Shown here: positions 1-7,282 of the stretch, one piece after another
Position numbering within the stretch: position 1 is the first letter of the stretch
How the letters are laid out: every line of letters begins with the position of its first letter
Assembly (NCBI GenBank): GCA_026985435.1
Contig: JALSQL010000002.1
Span: forward strand, 1 to 21,627
Length of the DNA stretch: 21,627 bases
Reading direction: 5' to 3'
Source: Acidilobaceae archaeon
GTDB taxonomy: Archaea > Thermoproteota > Thermoprotei_A > Sulfolobales > Acidilobaceae
Notes under the pieces: generated by a model
What the model was told of the DNA's origin: nothing
What the model saw: only the letters and a program-made list of their open reading frames with translations
The model's database searches: none
Program-made: the position numbers and the translations under genes

Positions 1-435
1 TAGCTCCTCCACTATAGCCTCGAACACGCCGGGGGCTGGCAGGCCTACGATCCTATCAACCTCCTCCCCCCTGCGGAATAGGATAACGGTCGGCACGCCC
101 ATCACGCCGAAGGCCGCGGCCGCGTCTGGCGCGTCGGTGACGAGTATCCTTACGAACGCCGCGGAGTCGCCGTAGGCCTGGGCGGCCTCGTAGAACTGCG
201 GCCTGAAGATCCTACAGTAGGGGCACGTGGGCGAGTCGAAGAAGACCACCGCGACGCGGCAGCTCCTCACTGCGCGCGTGAGCTCCTCCAGGCTGCGCGC
301 CTCGACGATCCCCCCGGCCTCCGGAGTGGAGCAGCAGGCGAGCTGCTCCCCGCCGCTCTTGGCGGCTGAGAGCAGCTCCAGCACCTTCCTCCTCGCAAGC
401 TCGAGGGCCTCCCTGTCAACGGCTGCCTCAGCCAT
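1..435 (-). CDS. Thioredoxin-fold protein, truncated at left edge
   Basis: About 145 codons are visible on the minus strand from an ATG at 435, and the frame stays open to base 1, so the C-terminus is missing. A CPYC dithiol motif follows FFDSPT at about residues 65-75, and the cis-proline loop appears as GVPTVILF near residue 115. Both are hallmarks of the thioredoxin fold, so the protein probably reduces or exchanges cytosolic disulfides. An extra Cys pair (LACCS, about residue 33) lies in the N-terminal region, which is longer than in minimal thioredoxins. No signal peptide is seen. It is divergent from the fumarase gene. A TATA-like element 35-43 bases upstream of the ATG suggests a very short leader. 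The exact partner is unknown; a thioredoxin-like or glutaredoxin-like reductase are both possible. Confidence 0.8.
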   Translation of the reverse strand, partial: MAEAAVDREALELARRKVLELLSAAKSGGEQLACCSTPEAGGIVEARSLEELTRAVRSCRVAVVFFDSPTCPYCRIFRPQFYEAAQAYGDSAAFVRILVTDAPDAAAAFGVMGVPTVILFRRGEEVDRIVGLPAPGVFEAIVEEL

Positions 436-469
436 TGATGCATCGCCGCCGAGGCTAGTGGAGCTGGCG

Positions 470-478
470 GTTTATAGC
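470..478. promoter_or_regulatory. TATA element in thioredoxin/fumarase divergent region
   Basis: The plus strand reads GTTTATAGC and the minus strand GCTATAAAC, so it resembles archaeal box A in both directions. On the minus strand it would place a transcription start near 447, just ahead of the ATG at 435. On the plus strand it would give a leader of about 30 nt before the fumarase GTG. A second weaker match (TGTATAAC, 508-515) lies nearer the fumarase start. Inferred from spacing only. Confidence 0.45.
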
Positions 479-531
479 GTGAGGCACAAACATTCAACGG
501 GTTCTACTGTATAACCCGTCGCTGGCGGCGG

Positions 532-1887
532 GTGCCCGGTGGCGGCTGGTTGGCTTCCTATGCCGAGAGGGCGAGGGGGTTCTACCTCGAGACCGGTACG
601 CGCCCGCCCAGGAGCCTGATATGGGCCGTGGGCATGGTGAAGTACGCGGCCGCTAGGGCCAACGCTAAGCTGGGGCTCCTGGAGCCCGAGGTGGGCGAGG
701 CTATCGCTGGGGTGGCCCTGGAGCTGGCGGAGGGCAGGTACGACGATAGGATAATCGTTGACGTGTTCCAGACGGGCTCGGGGACGGGGCTGAACATGAA
801 CGTGAACGAGGTCATAGCCGAGGAGGCCTCGAGGAGGCTGGGCAGGAGGGTGCACCCGAACGACCACGTCAACATGTCCCAGTCGAGCAACGACGTCATA
901 CCCACGGCTGTCCGCCTGGCCGCCGCTAGGGAGAGTCTCGGCGTGCAGCGGGCGGTGGAGGAGCTCGTGCTTGCGCTGGAGCGGCTGGCCAGCGCCGAGG
1001 CGTCGACCGTGAAGCCTGGGAGGACCCACCTGAGGGACGCCCTGCCAGTGACGCTGGGCCAGGAGCTTGAGGCGTTCGCCGAGGCCCTACGCCTCGACCT
1101 GAGGGTCCTGGAGGCCGCCAGGGGCTCGATAGTCGAGGTACCCCTGGGCGGCACCGCCGTGGGGACTGGGCTCAACGCGCACCCAGACTACCCGAGGCTC
1201 GCCGTCTCAGAGCTCGCCAGGGCGACCGGGCTCCCCGTGAGGGAGGCCCGCAGCAGGATGAGGCCCATGAGGCTCCTCACGGACCTGCTCGCCCTCAGCA
1301 ACGCGTACCGCATGATAGCGGTGGACATCACGAGGCTAGCCCAGGACCTCAGGCTCATGAACTCCGGGCCCAACACGGGCTTCGGGGAGGTCGAGGTATC
1401 AACGCCTATACCCGGCAGCAGCATGATGCCGGGGAAGACTAACCCCGTCACGCTAGAGGCCGCCATGCAGGCTGCAGCTCACGTCTTCGGGCTGGACCAC
1501 AGCATGCTCCAGGCCAGCCTCCTCGGCGAGCTGGAGCTGAGCATGGGGCTCCCACTAGCGGGTTACACGCTCCACCGGGAGGCGCTACTGGTCTCGGAGG
1601 CGGCCAGGAAGATCGCAGCCAAGGTGGTACCGTCGATCGAGCCCAGGAGGGACAGGATGCTATCCCTAGCCAGGTCTAGCCAGGCCCTGGTCACGGTGTT
1701 CGCCCCCCTGATAGGCTACGAGGCCGCCGCCAGGCTATCCAAGGAGCTATCGAGTGGCACCCCCCTGGAGGAGGCCGCCAAGCGCCTGGGCATACCCGAG
1801 GAGGTCGTCCGCACCCTGGAAAACCTGGAGGAGCTAACCAAGCCGGGGCTCCCCGCCCTGAGGGCCCGGAGGGGGGAGGGGGGCTAG
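532..1887 (+). CDS. fumC: Fumarate hydratase, class II
   Basis: This 451-residue protein of the fumarase/aspartase superfamily interconverts fumarate and L-malate in the cytosol (citric acid cycle). Signatures run in order: QTGSGTGLNMN (80-90), HPNDHVN and SQSSND (108-121), GRTHLRDA with the conserved His (163-170), and the flexible catalytic loop GSSMMPGKTNP (295-305). HPND plus QTGSGT distinguishes fumarase from argininosuccinate lyase and adenylosuccinate lyase. It is a little shorter than bacterial FumC, mainly at the N-terminus. The start is the GTG at 532; a TTG at 550 is an alternative because a TATA-like element sits only about 20 nt upstream of 532. Its TAG stop shares a CTAG palindrome with the convergent inositol-phosphate synthase stop. 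Confidence 0.93.
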   Translation: MPGGGWLASYAERARGFYLETGTRPPRSLIWAVGMVKYAAARANAKLGLLEPEVGEAIAGVALELAEGRYDDRIIVDVFQTGSGTGLNMNVNEVIAEEASRRLGRRVHPNDHVNMSQSSNDVIPTAVRLAAARESLGVQRAVEELVLALERLASAEASTVKPGRTHLRDALPVTLGQELEAFAEALRLDLRVLEAARGSIVEVPLGGTAVGTGLNAHPDYPRLAVSELARATGLPVREARSRMRPMRLLTDLLALSNAYRMIAVDITRLAQDLRLMNSGPNTGFGEVEVSTPIPGSSMMPGKTNPVTLEAAMQAAAHVFGLDHSMLQASLLGELELSMGLPLAGYTLHREALLVSEAARKIAAKVVPSIEPRRDRMLSLARSSQALVTVFAPLIGYEAAARLSKELSSGTPLEEAAKRLGIPEEVVRTLENLEELTKPGLPALRARRGEGG

Positions 1888-2996
1888 CGGGGCCTCCTGC
1901 CAGCCAGGAAGTCCTCCAGCCAGAGGGACGCCTCCTCGTCGCTGGCGGCCTGGATGGGTGGGTGCTTGAAGAAAGGCGCGGACACGCTCGGCACGGGCCC
2001 GGCGACGCCGCGGTCGAGGGCGACCTTCGTGGCTCTAAGCGCGTCTATGAGAACCCCAGCTATCATACTCTTATCGTCGACCTTCAGCTTGACGTCTATC
2101 TCGACCGGGAAGCCGGCGAAGCCGGTCCCGCGGAGGTAGAGGTAGGCTATCTTCGTGTTACCCAGGAATGGGACGTAGTCGCTGGGCCCTATCCTCACCC
2201 TGCCAGTCCTCGGCATCTCATCCCCTCCCGGCACGACGCTAGTCACAGCGCGCGTCTTGCTCTCCCTCTTGCTGGACAGCCTCTCCTCGAGCAGCATGTT
2301 CTCGAAGTCGGTGTTGCCCCCTATGTTGAGCTGGTAGGTGGCCTCCAGCCTCACGCCCCGGAGCGCCATCAGCCTAGCGAGGGTCCTGTGGAGCACCGTG
2401 GCGCCGAGCTGCCCCTTCACGTCGTCGCCGACCAGCGGTAGCCCCCTGTGCTCGTAGAGGCTCGGCCACTCCCCGCTGGGGTCGCTCGCTATGAAGACCG
2501 GTATCGCGTTCACAAACGCCGACCCGGCCTCGAGGGCGGCCTTGGCGTAGAAGCGGGTTGCTTCCTCGCTGCCGACGGGCAGCAGGTTCAGGAGGATGTC
2601 CGCCTGGCTCTCCTTTAGGGTGTCAACGACGGACCCAAGGTCTACGTCCAGGCTGTGGGGGCGGAACCTATCCACCATGTGGGGGGCGACTCCGTCCAGG
2701 ACGGGCCCAGGCTTAACCTCGACTCCCAGCCTCTTTGGCAGCTCCGCGAAGCGCGGCGTTATGTTGGGCGGCTGGAAGATGGCCTCGGCAAGGTCCCTCC
2801 CGACCTTCAGTGTGGACACGTCGAAGGCGGCCACGAACTCTATGTCGCCAATCCGGTAGCCGCCTAGTATGGGGCTCCTGACCCCTATCGCCTCGTCCTC
2901 CCGGCCCGCGTAGTAGTAAACGCCCTGCACGAGAGCCGAGGCCGCGTTTCCGACCCCCGCTATCGCCACCCTAACCCGACCCAACCCTTTCACCAC
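1884..2996 (-). CDS. ino1: myo-Inositol-1-phosphate synthase
   Basis: This NAD-dependent enzyme cyclises glucose 6-phosphate to L-myo-inositol 1-phosphate, the precursor of archaeal inositol phospholipids and, in many hyperthermophiles, of di-myo-inositol phosphate. The protein is about 370 residues. It has an N-terminal Rossmann motif GVGNAASALVQG (about 14-25), the family motif GDDVKGQLGAT (about 190-200), NIGGNTDFENM (about 224-234), and the lysine-rich SSKRESKTRAV segment. These match the archaeal/actinobacterial branch. Start choice is open among TTG 2999, GTG 2996 and GTG 2993. A TATA-like CCTTAAAAAGG on the minus strand at 3030-3040 predicts transcription from about 3008, i.e. an almost leaderless mRNA. 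The gene is divergent from the PadR regulator and convergent with fumarase. Confidence 0.92.
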   Translation of the reverse strand: MVKGLGRVRVAIAGVGNAASALVQGVYYYAGREDEAIGVRSPILGGYRIGDIEFVAAFDVSTLKVGRDLAEAIFQPPNITPRFAELPKRLGVEVKPGPVLDGVAPHMVDRFRPHSLDVDLGSVVDTLKESQADILLNLLPVGSEEATRFYAKAALEAGSAFVNAIPVFIASDPSGEWPSLYEHRGLPLVGDDVKGQLGATVLHRTLARLMALRGVRLEATYQLNIGGNTDFENMLLEERLSSKRESKTRAVTSVVPGGDEMPRTGRVRIGPSDYVPFLGNTKIAYLYLRGTGFAGFPVEIDVKLKVDDKSMIAGVLIDALRATKVALDRGVAGPVPSVSAPFFKHPPIQAASDEEASLWLEDFLAGRRPR

Positions 2997-3029
2997 CAAC
3001 TATATTTCACTCAGGCGAATAGCAGGGGC

Positions 3030-3040
3030 CTTTTTAAGGG
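3030..3040 (-). promoter_or_regulatory. TATA box for inositol-phosphate synthase
   Basis: The minus strand reads CCTTAAAAAGG. Its centre is about 27 nt upstream of 3008, just before the clustered TTG/GTG/GTG starts at 2999-2993. The nearby TATATTTC at 3001-3008 on the plus strand could serve the divergent PadR gene. Inferred from sequence and spacing. Confidence 0.45.
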
Positions 3041-3048
3041 TTACTACC

Positions 3049-3414
3049 ATGCGGGCCGGCCGGGACCCTGCGGTGGCTCCGGCTGGCAAGCCCCTAGCAC
3101 GGCTCCAGAGGAAGCTGACCGTGGAGATACTCTGGATCTACGTCCTAGCCGTGCTGGCGTCCAGGGGGCCGACCTACGCCTACAACGTCCGGAGGCTTAT
3201 CAGCGAGATATTCGGTTTCAAGCCAAGCACCGTGACACTCTACACTGTCATATACAGGCTGGAGAGGGAGGGGCTCATAGCGAAGGAGGGGGGCGAGTAC
3301 GCGATAACAGACTCCGGTAGGGCTGCCCTATCCCGGGGCATCTGCCTCCTCCGAGGCATACTCTCCCAGCTGGCCGGGCTAGCCTCAGAGGCGGGGGTCT
3401 CCACGTGCAGCTAG
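3049..3414 (+). CDS. PadR-family winged-helix transcriptional regulator
   Basis: A 121-residue cytosolic DNA-binding protein. The winged-helix core spans about residues 22-95: EILWIYVLAVLA, then TYAYNVRRLI, the recognition-helix region TVTLYTVIYRLEREGLI (61-77), and the wing YAITDSGRAAL (84-94). This LY-x-x-(I/L)-x-RLE-x-x-GLI pattern ending in T-x-x-GR-x-x-L is typical of PadR regulators. The C-terminal helix is short, so it resembles the small PadR subfamily that dimerises through one C-terminal helix. It starts at ATG 3049, divergent from the inositol-phosphate synthase. Its last 30 nt overlap the convergent ABC ATPase. Its target is unknown; the divergent gene and its own promoter are the simplest guesses. 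Confidence 0.85.
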   Translation: MRAGRDPAVAPAGKPLARLQRKLTVEILWIYVLAVLASRGPTYAYNVRRLISEIFGFKPSTVTLYTVIYRLEREGLIAKEGGEYAITDSGRAALSRGICLLRGILSQLAGLASEAGVSTCS

Positions 3415-4095
3415 GCCGCCGCCAAGCTCCTCCGCGAGCATCCTCGCGAGGGCACTGCTGTCGCCCCGTATGTCGTAGACGCCCCTAACGCGGGCGGGCT
3501 TGTGGGATAGGAGCACCAGCCTGTCGACAACCCTAACAAGCTCCCCTATCATGTGGGAGACCACTATCATGGTGAGGCCACGCCTCCTTAGGGCTGTGAG
3601 GGTCTCCTGCAGGCTCGCCACAGAGGCGACGTCGAGGCCGGTGAAGGGCTCGTCTAGGAGTAGCACCTCCGGCCTGAGGACGAGCGCCATCAGTATCTGC
3701 GCCTTCCTGGCCGTGCCGCCGCTCACCTCGCCCGGCCTCATGTTAAGGTACTCCTCGATGCCGAGTAGCCTAGCGCCATCCTCCAGCCTCTCCTCGGCCT
3801 CGCGCCTCGGGACACCGGCTATCCTAGCGGCGAGGAGGACGTTGCCGCGGAGGCTCCTCCACGGCAGAAGTATGGTCTCCTGCGGCACGAAGCCGACGCG
3901 GCCCCGGACCTCCACCCTGCCAGCATCGTAGCCCTCGACGCCAGCTATTATCCGGAGCAGCGTGCTCTTACCAGCGCCGTTGGGGCCAACCACGCCTAGG
4001 GCCTCACCCCGGGAGGCCTCGAGGCTGACTCCCCCCAGCACGGTCTCCCCGCCATAGGTCTTCACGAGGCCCTCCACACGCACTACAACTTCCAC
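3385..4095 (-). CDS. ABC transporter ATP-binding protein, NitT/TauT type
   Basis: ATP-hydrolysing subunit (about 236 residues) of a NitT/TauT-type importer, acting at the cytosolic face of the membrane. Visible motifs, numbered from the GTG at 4095: Walker A GPNGAGKST (37-45), Q-loop VPQE (Gln72), signature VSGGTAR (124-130), Walker B VLLLDEP (144-150), D-loop GLD, and H-loop VSH (His181). The signature has Thr where LSGGQ normally has Gln. Two starts are plausible. GTG 4095 has GAGAGGTGG eight bases upstream; GTG 4083 overlaps the permease stop as TAGTG and has GGTGG upstream. A longer frame to 4173 would run deep into the permease gene and lacks family similarity. It is the last gene of a binding protein-permease-ATPase operon. 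Confidence 0.88.
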   Translation of the reverse strand: MEVVVRVEGLVKTYGGETVLGGVSLEASRGEALGVVGPNGAGKSTLLRIIAGVEGYDAGRVEVRGRVGFVPQETILLPWRSLRGNVLLAARIAGVPRREAEERLEDGARLLGIEEYLNMRPGEVSGGTARKAQILMALVLRPEVLLLDEPFTGLDVASVASLQETLTALRRRGLTMIVVSHMIGELVRVVDRLVLLSHKPARVRGVYDIRGDSSALARMLAEELGGGLAARGDPRL

Positions 4096-4871
4096 CGCGA
4101 CGCCCACCTCTCCACGGGCCTCAGGATCGCGTAGTCCACGGCGATCATCATGGCAACAAGCACCAGGGCCCACGCGAAGACGCCGTCCTTATCCCCTATA
4201 TCGTACGAGTATACCAGCCAGTACCCGACACCGCCCGAGGAGCCGAACGCCTCTGCGACCACGCTAATCCTGAGGGCGACCCCCACGGCGGCCCTGCTCG
4301 CTGCTGCCAGGTACGGCAGCGTGCCCGGCAGGATGAAGTATACCAGCTCCTGCACCCTCGAAGCCCCCAGGATCCTGGCGAGCAGCCTGAACCGCCAGGA
4401 TAGGCTCCTGACGGCGCCCATGAGGCTGGTTAGGAGTATGGGGTAGGAGGCGGCGGCCGCTACTAGGACGGGCGGCTTCCTGCTCGTGACGCCGAACACC
4501 ATCATGAACACGATGGCCCAGACTAGTATCGAGACGCTCTGGATGAGCGTGTTCAGGGCGTCGAAGAACGCCCCCACGTGCTTGTTGGCGTAGGCCGCCG
4601 CCACGCTGGCCACGGCGGCCGCTAGTGCCAGGGCGTAGCCGGCCAGGCTGTTGGTGAAGGTTACGTAGACCGCCCTAGCAACGCGCTCGATGCCCATGTC
4701 CCTCAGTGTCTCGAGAGTCTCCAGGGGGCCGGGTATGAGGAGGGGGTAGAGCCTGGCTAAGGCCAGCCAGGCGGCTGTTAGCGCGGCTAGGAGGTATGCC
4801 CAGCCTAGCCCGTGTAGAAGACGCTGTCCGGTATCGTCGCCGGGTCTCTTGGCAGGTAGCCGCCCTTCCAT
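4083..4871 (-). CDS. ABC transporter permease, NitT/TauT type
   Basis: Integral membrane subunit of about 262 residues. Hydrophobic helices are evident: AYLLAALTAAWLALARLY near the N-terminus, SLAGYALALAAAVASVAAAY, a segment ending VWAIVFMMVFGV, PVLVAAAASYPILLTSLMG, and a last helix VFAWALVLVAMMIAVDYAIL. The cytoplasmic coupling (EAA-like) loop reads ILGASRVQELVYFILPGTLP, the pattern of BPD_transp_1 importers in the nitrate/sulfonate/taurine group. The ATG at 4871 (GGTGG five bases upstream) is chosen over GTG 4883. Either start overlaps the end of the binding-protein gene by 65-80 nt, longer than usual, so translation may begin a little further in. It precedes the ATPase, whose start overlaps its stop region. 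Confidence 0.87.
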   Translation of the reverse strand: MEGRLPAKRPGDDTGQRLLHGLGWAYLLAALTAAWLALARLYPLLIPGPLETLETLRDMGIERVARAVYVTFTNSLAGYALALAAAVASVAAAYANKHVGAFFDALNTLIQSVSILVWAIVFMMVFGVTSRKPPVLVAAAASYPILLTSLMGAVRSLSWRFRLLARILGASRVQELVYFILPGTLPYLAAASRAAVGVALRISVVAEAFGSSGGVGYWLVYSYDIGDKDGVFAWALVLVAMMIAVDYAILRPVERWASRWKL

Positions 4872-5908
4872 GCCAGCCACCACTCCTGGCGGATCGACTC
4901 TACCAGCTCCCCTGTTAGCCCGCCCTCGACGATAACGGTCCTATTATACATGATGTTAAACACGCCCTGGTCCATCTTGTAGAGACCGGCTATTACCAGG
5001 TACGTGAGGGTCTTGTTAGTGTTCCATATGTGAGCCGCCTCGCTCCTCGCATCTAGGAAAGCCCTGAGGGCGTCCTCGTGGTGGCGGGCGAAGTCGCCCC
5101 GGGCTATCCAGACAAGCATCACGGGGTCGCCGGTTAGGTTGGCCTCCCGCCAGAGCTGGCTGAAGCTGGCTACGACGTGGAACCCCCTAGCTATCCCCTT
5201 GGATACGAATGGCTCCCAGATTACGATGGCGTCCACCTGGCCGCTGGCTAGGGCGTCGAGGATACTGCCGGGCGGCACGTTGACAACAGCCACGGCGTCG
5301 GGCCTCCTCTCGTTAGCCTCGACGACCTGGAGCCCGTAGACGGTCTCTAGGTAGGCCTTGAAGACCTTGTAGGTGCCCGAGGCCACCACGGCGCCCACTA
5401 GCTTCCCCCTGAGGTCCCCCACGCTCCTTATTGAGGGGTCCTTAGCCAGTATAGCCTGGTTCTGGAGCATGTCCACGGCAACTATCACGACGTCCTCGCC
5501 GCCCTCTATCAGCTTGGCCGCCATCTCCGCCGGTACAACTGCTAGGTCAGCCTCGCCCTTAGAGATGGCCGCTAGGATGTCGGGGGTCTTCTGGAGGCGG
5601 AGAACCTCGAGCGGGTACCCCCTCTTATAGGTGAGGTTCTCGGCCTCTATGATGTCGAGGGTGCTTATGCCGCCGAGGAGCGTGGCGGCCCTTATGGTGT
5701 ACCCGCTGGGGCCGCCCCCCGCGCTGGACCCGGCCTGGGAACCGCCGCTGGACCCGCTGGCCGAGGTGGCTCCCGCCCCAGTGGTTGCCGTCGCCGTCGG
5801 GGCCGAGCCCTGAGAGCCCCCCGCAAGGTAGAAGGCTGCTGCTACGACAACTAGGACCACGATGGCACCTGCCACCGCGGGGCCGAGGCGCCCGTTCAAA
5901 CCACCCAC
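4805..5908 (-). CDS. ABC transporter substrate-binding protein, NMT1/SsuA-like
   Basis: Extracytoplasmic solute receptor for the adjacent permease and ATPase. A single N-terminal hydrophobic helix (AVAGAIVVLVVVAAAFYLAGG, about residues 10-30) is followed by a Ser/Thr/Gly/Ala-rich linker of about 40 residues, the usual archaeal tethered design. The binding domain begins near IRAATLLGGIST. Segments such as ILAAISKGEADLAVVPAEMA, LRGKLVGAVVASGTYKVF and ALASGQVDAIVIWEPFV follow the periplasmic-binding type II fold of the NMT1/SsuA/TauA group. The ligand (sulfonate, nitrate, thiamine precursor or other) cannot be read from sequence. The frame is open to GTG 5920, but a TATA box at 5933-5942 predicts transcription from about 5911, favouring GTG 5908. 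It is first in the operon. Confidence 0.85.
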   Translation of the reverse strand: MGGLNGRLGPAVAGAIVVLVVVAAAFYLAGGSQGSAPTATATTGAGATSASGSSGGSQAGSSAGGGPSGYTIRAATLLGGISTLDIIEAENLTYKRGYPLEVLRLQKTPDILAAISKGEADLAVVPAEMAAKLIEGGEDVVIVAVDMLQNQAILAKDPSIRSVGDLRGKLVGAVVASGTYKVFKAYLETVYGLQVVEANERRPDAVAVVNVPPGSILDALASGQVDAIVIWEPFVSKGIARGFHVVASFSQLWREANLTGDPVMLVWIARGDFARHHEDALRAFLDARSEAAHIWNTNKTLTYLVIAGLYKMDQGVFNIMYNRTVIVEGGLTGELVESIRQEWWLAWKGGYLPRDPATIPDSVFYTG

Positions 5909-5932
5909 CCGTGGTGGCACCCGGAGGCCGGG

Positions 5933-5942
5933 CTATTATAAG
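5933..5942. promoter_or_regulatory. Shared TATA element between transporter operon and pyrC
   Basis: The plus strand reads CTATTATAAG and the minus strand CTTATAATAG, nearly the same box-A sequence both ways. On the minus strand it predicts a start near 5911, three bases before the GTG at 5908. On the plus strand it predicts a start near 5964, about 11 bases before the pyrC ATG. No other TATA-like sequence is evident in this 66-nt region. Confidence 0.55.
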
Positions 5943-5974
5943 CTGCACCCGCCCTGGGCGGCTGGACGGCCGCG

Positions 5975-7282
5975 ATGGAGGCCGAGACGTGGGTCTGCGG
6001 GCTTCTGGCAGACTATAGGGGGCTGATCGGCGAGGGGTGCGTGGGGCTAGACAGGGAGAGGGGCGTGATAGCGGCCATATCGAAGAGCCCCCCTCCCGGG
6101 GCCCGCGCCATGGACTACAGGTCGAGGGGGGTCCTCGTCATACCCGGCCTCGTCGACCTCCACGTGCACCTCCGCGGCCTAGGGTACTCCTACAAGGAGA
6201 CCCCCCGCAGCGGCGGGTGGGCGGCGGCCTCGGCCGGCATTACCCTAGTGGTGGACATGCCCAACACCCAGCCCCCCTCAGACGAGCCGGGAGCCGTGGA
6301 GGCCAAGCTTGGCGAGCTCGCCTCTCAGTGCCCGGTGGACCACGGGCTCTACGCTGGCGTGCCAGAGAGGCCCGAGCTGGTAGGGGGGCTAGCCTCGACG
6401 CCGGTGGCGGGCTTCAAGGTCTACCCCCGCGACCTGGCCAGCAGGCGGGAGGCACTCCAGGCCATCCTGAGCCTCCGGGGCATGCTGGTAGTCCTGCACC
6501 CCGAGGCCCCCTGGGCCAGGCGGGGCGACCTCCAGGAGAGCCCGGCCTCCAGGGAGAGCCACAGGCCCTGCTGGCTCGAGGCGCACGCGGTCCTGGACCT
6601 GGCGTCGCTCGGGGGGAGGGCCAGGATACACGTGACACACGCCTCCTGCCCAGGCACGGTGGAGGCGTCAAGGGCGCTCGGCTTCACGGTCGACGTCACC
6701 CCGCACCACCTCCACTGGAGCCTCCACACGCTGGGTGACCCGTGCCTGGGCAAGGTTAACCCGCCCCTCCGAGGGCACCCCGACGTCTGGGGGCTGTGGA
6801 GGGCGCTCCTGGAGGGCAGGGTTGACGCCCTGGCCAGCGACCACGCCCCCCACGCCGAGCGCGAGAAGCTGGGGGACCCCCTGGCGTGCCCGCCGGGCTT
6901 CCCGTGGCTCGAGCTGTGGCCCTGGCTCGTCTTCAGGCTAGTCCGCCTGGGGATCCTGGGGCTCAGGGAGTTCCTCTGGCTCACAAGCAGGGGGCCAGCG
7001 CTGGTGCTCGGCCTGCGCCACTACGGCACCCTCGAGCAGGGGGCCAGGGCGAACGTTGTAGTCCTAGACCCCAAGCCGTGGCGGCGGTTCCCGGGCCCCC
7101 GTCATAGCCTCGCAAGGCTCACGCCAGCGCTCATGGAGAGGCTCGCGGGGGCCCCGCTGGCAGTGCTAGTGGGTGGGGACCCAGTCTACGTGGACGGAGA
7201 GCTGGCGGGGCGGGGGAGGCCCGTGAACCCCTTCGCCAGCAGGGCCCGGGCCTCGGGGGTGAGGGGAGGTGGCGACACATAA
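5975..7282 (+). CDS. pyrC: Dihydroorotase
   Basis: Cyclises N-carbamoyl-L-aspartate to dihydroorotate, the third step of UMP synthesis, in the cytosol. The 435-residue amidohydrolase has the metal-binding DLHVHLR (61-67), DMPNT (94-98), GFKVY with the expected carboxylated Lys148, His175 in LHPE, HVTHAS (His219, His222), VTPHHL, VNPPLR (261-266) and ASDHAPH with catalytic Asp289. All metal ligands of class I dihydroorotases are present. Allantoinase and hydantoinase are less likely given the pyr neighbours. The ATG start at 5975 follows a TATA element at 5933-5942. Its last 14 nt overlap pyrD, suggesting translational coupling in a pyrCD operon. Confidence 0.93.
   Translation: MEAETWVCGLLADYRGLIGEGCVGLDRERGVIAAISKSPPPGARAMDYRSRGVLVIPGLVDLHVHLRGLGYSYKETPRSGGWAAASAGITLVVDMPNTQPPSDEPGAVEAKLGELASQCPVDHGLYAGVPERPELVGGLASTPVAGFKVYPRDLASRREALQAILSLRGMLVVLHPEAPWARRGDLQESPASRESHRPCWLEAHAVLDLASLGGRARIHVTHASCPGTVEASRALGFTVDVTPHHLHWSLHTLGDPCLGKVNPPLRGHPDVWGLWRALLEGRVDALASDHAPHAEREKLGDPLACPPGFPWLELWPWLVFRLVRLGILGLREFLWLTSRGPALVLGLRHYGTLEQGARANVVVLDPKPWRRFPGPRHSLARLTPALMERLAGAPLAVLVGGDPVYVDGELAGRGRPVNPFASRARASGVRGGGDT

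Noticed and set aside
472..1175. Long open frames antisense to fumarase
   Set aside because: GC-rich coding DNA leaves complementary frames open; the translations are Arg/Pro/Ser-rich without family motifs, while the plus strand encodes a full fumarase.
4096..4173. N-terminal extension of the ABC ATPase
   Set aside because: It lies inside the permease gene and reads CCHDDRRGLRDPEARG, unlike any ATPase N-terminus; internal GTGs have good ribosome-binding sites.
6037..6738. 233-codon frame overlapping pyrC
   Set aside because: The translation is low-complexity Arg/Gly/Pro; the dihydroorotase frame has all metal ligands.
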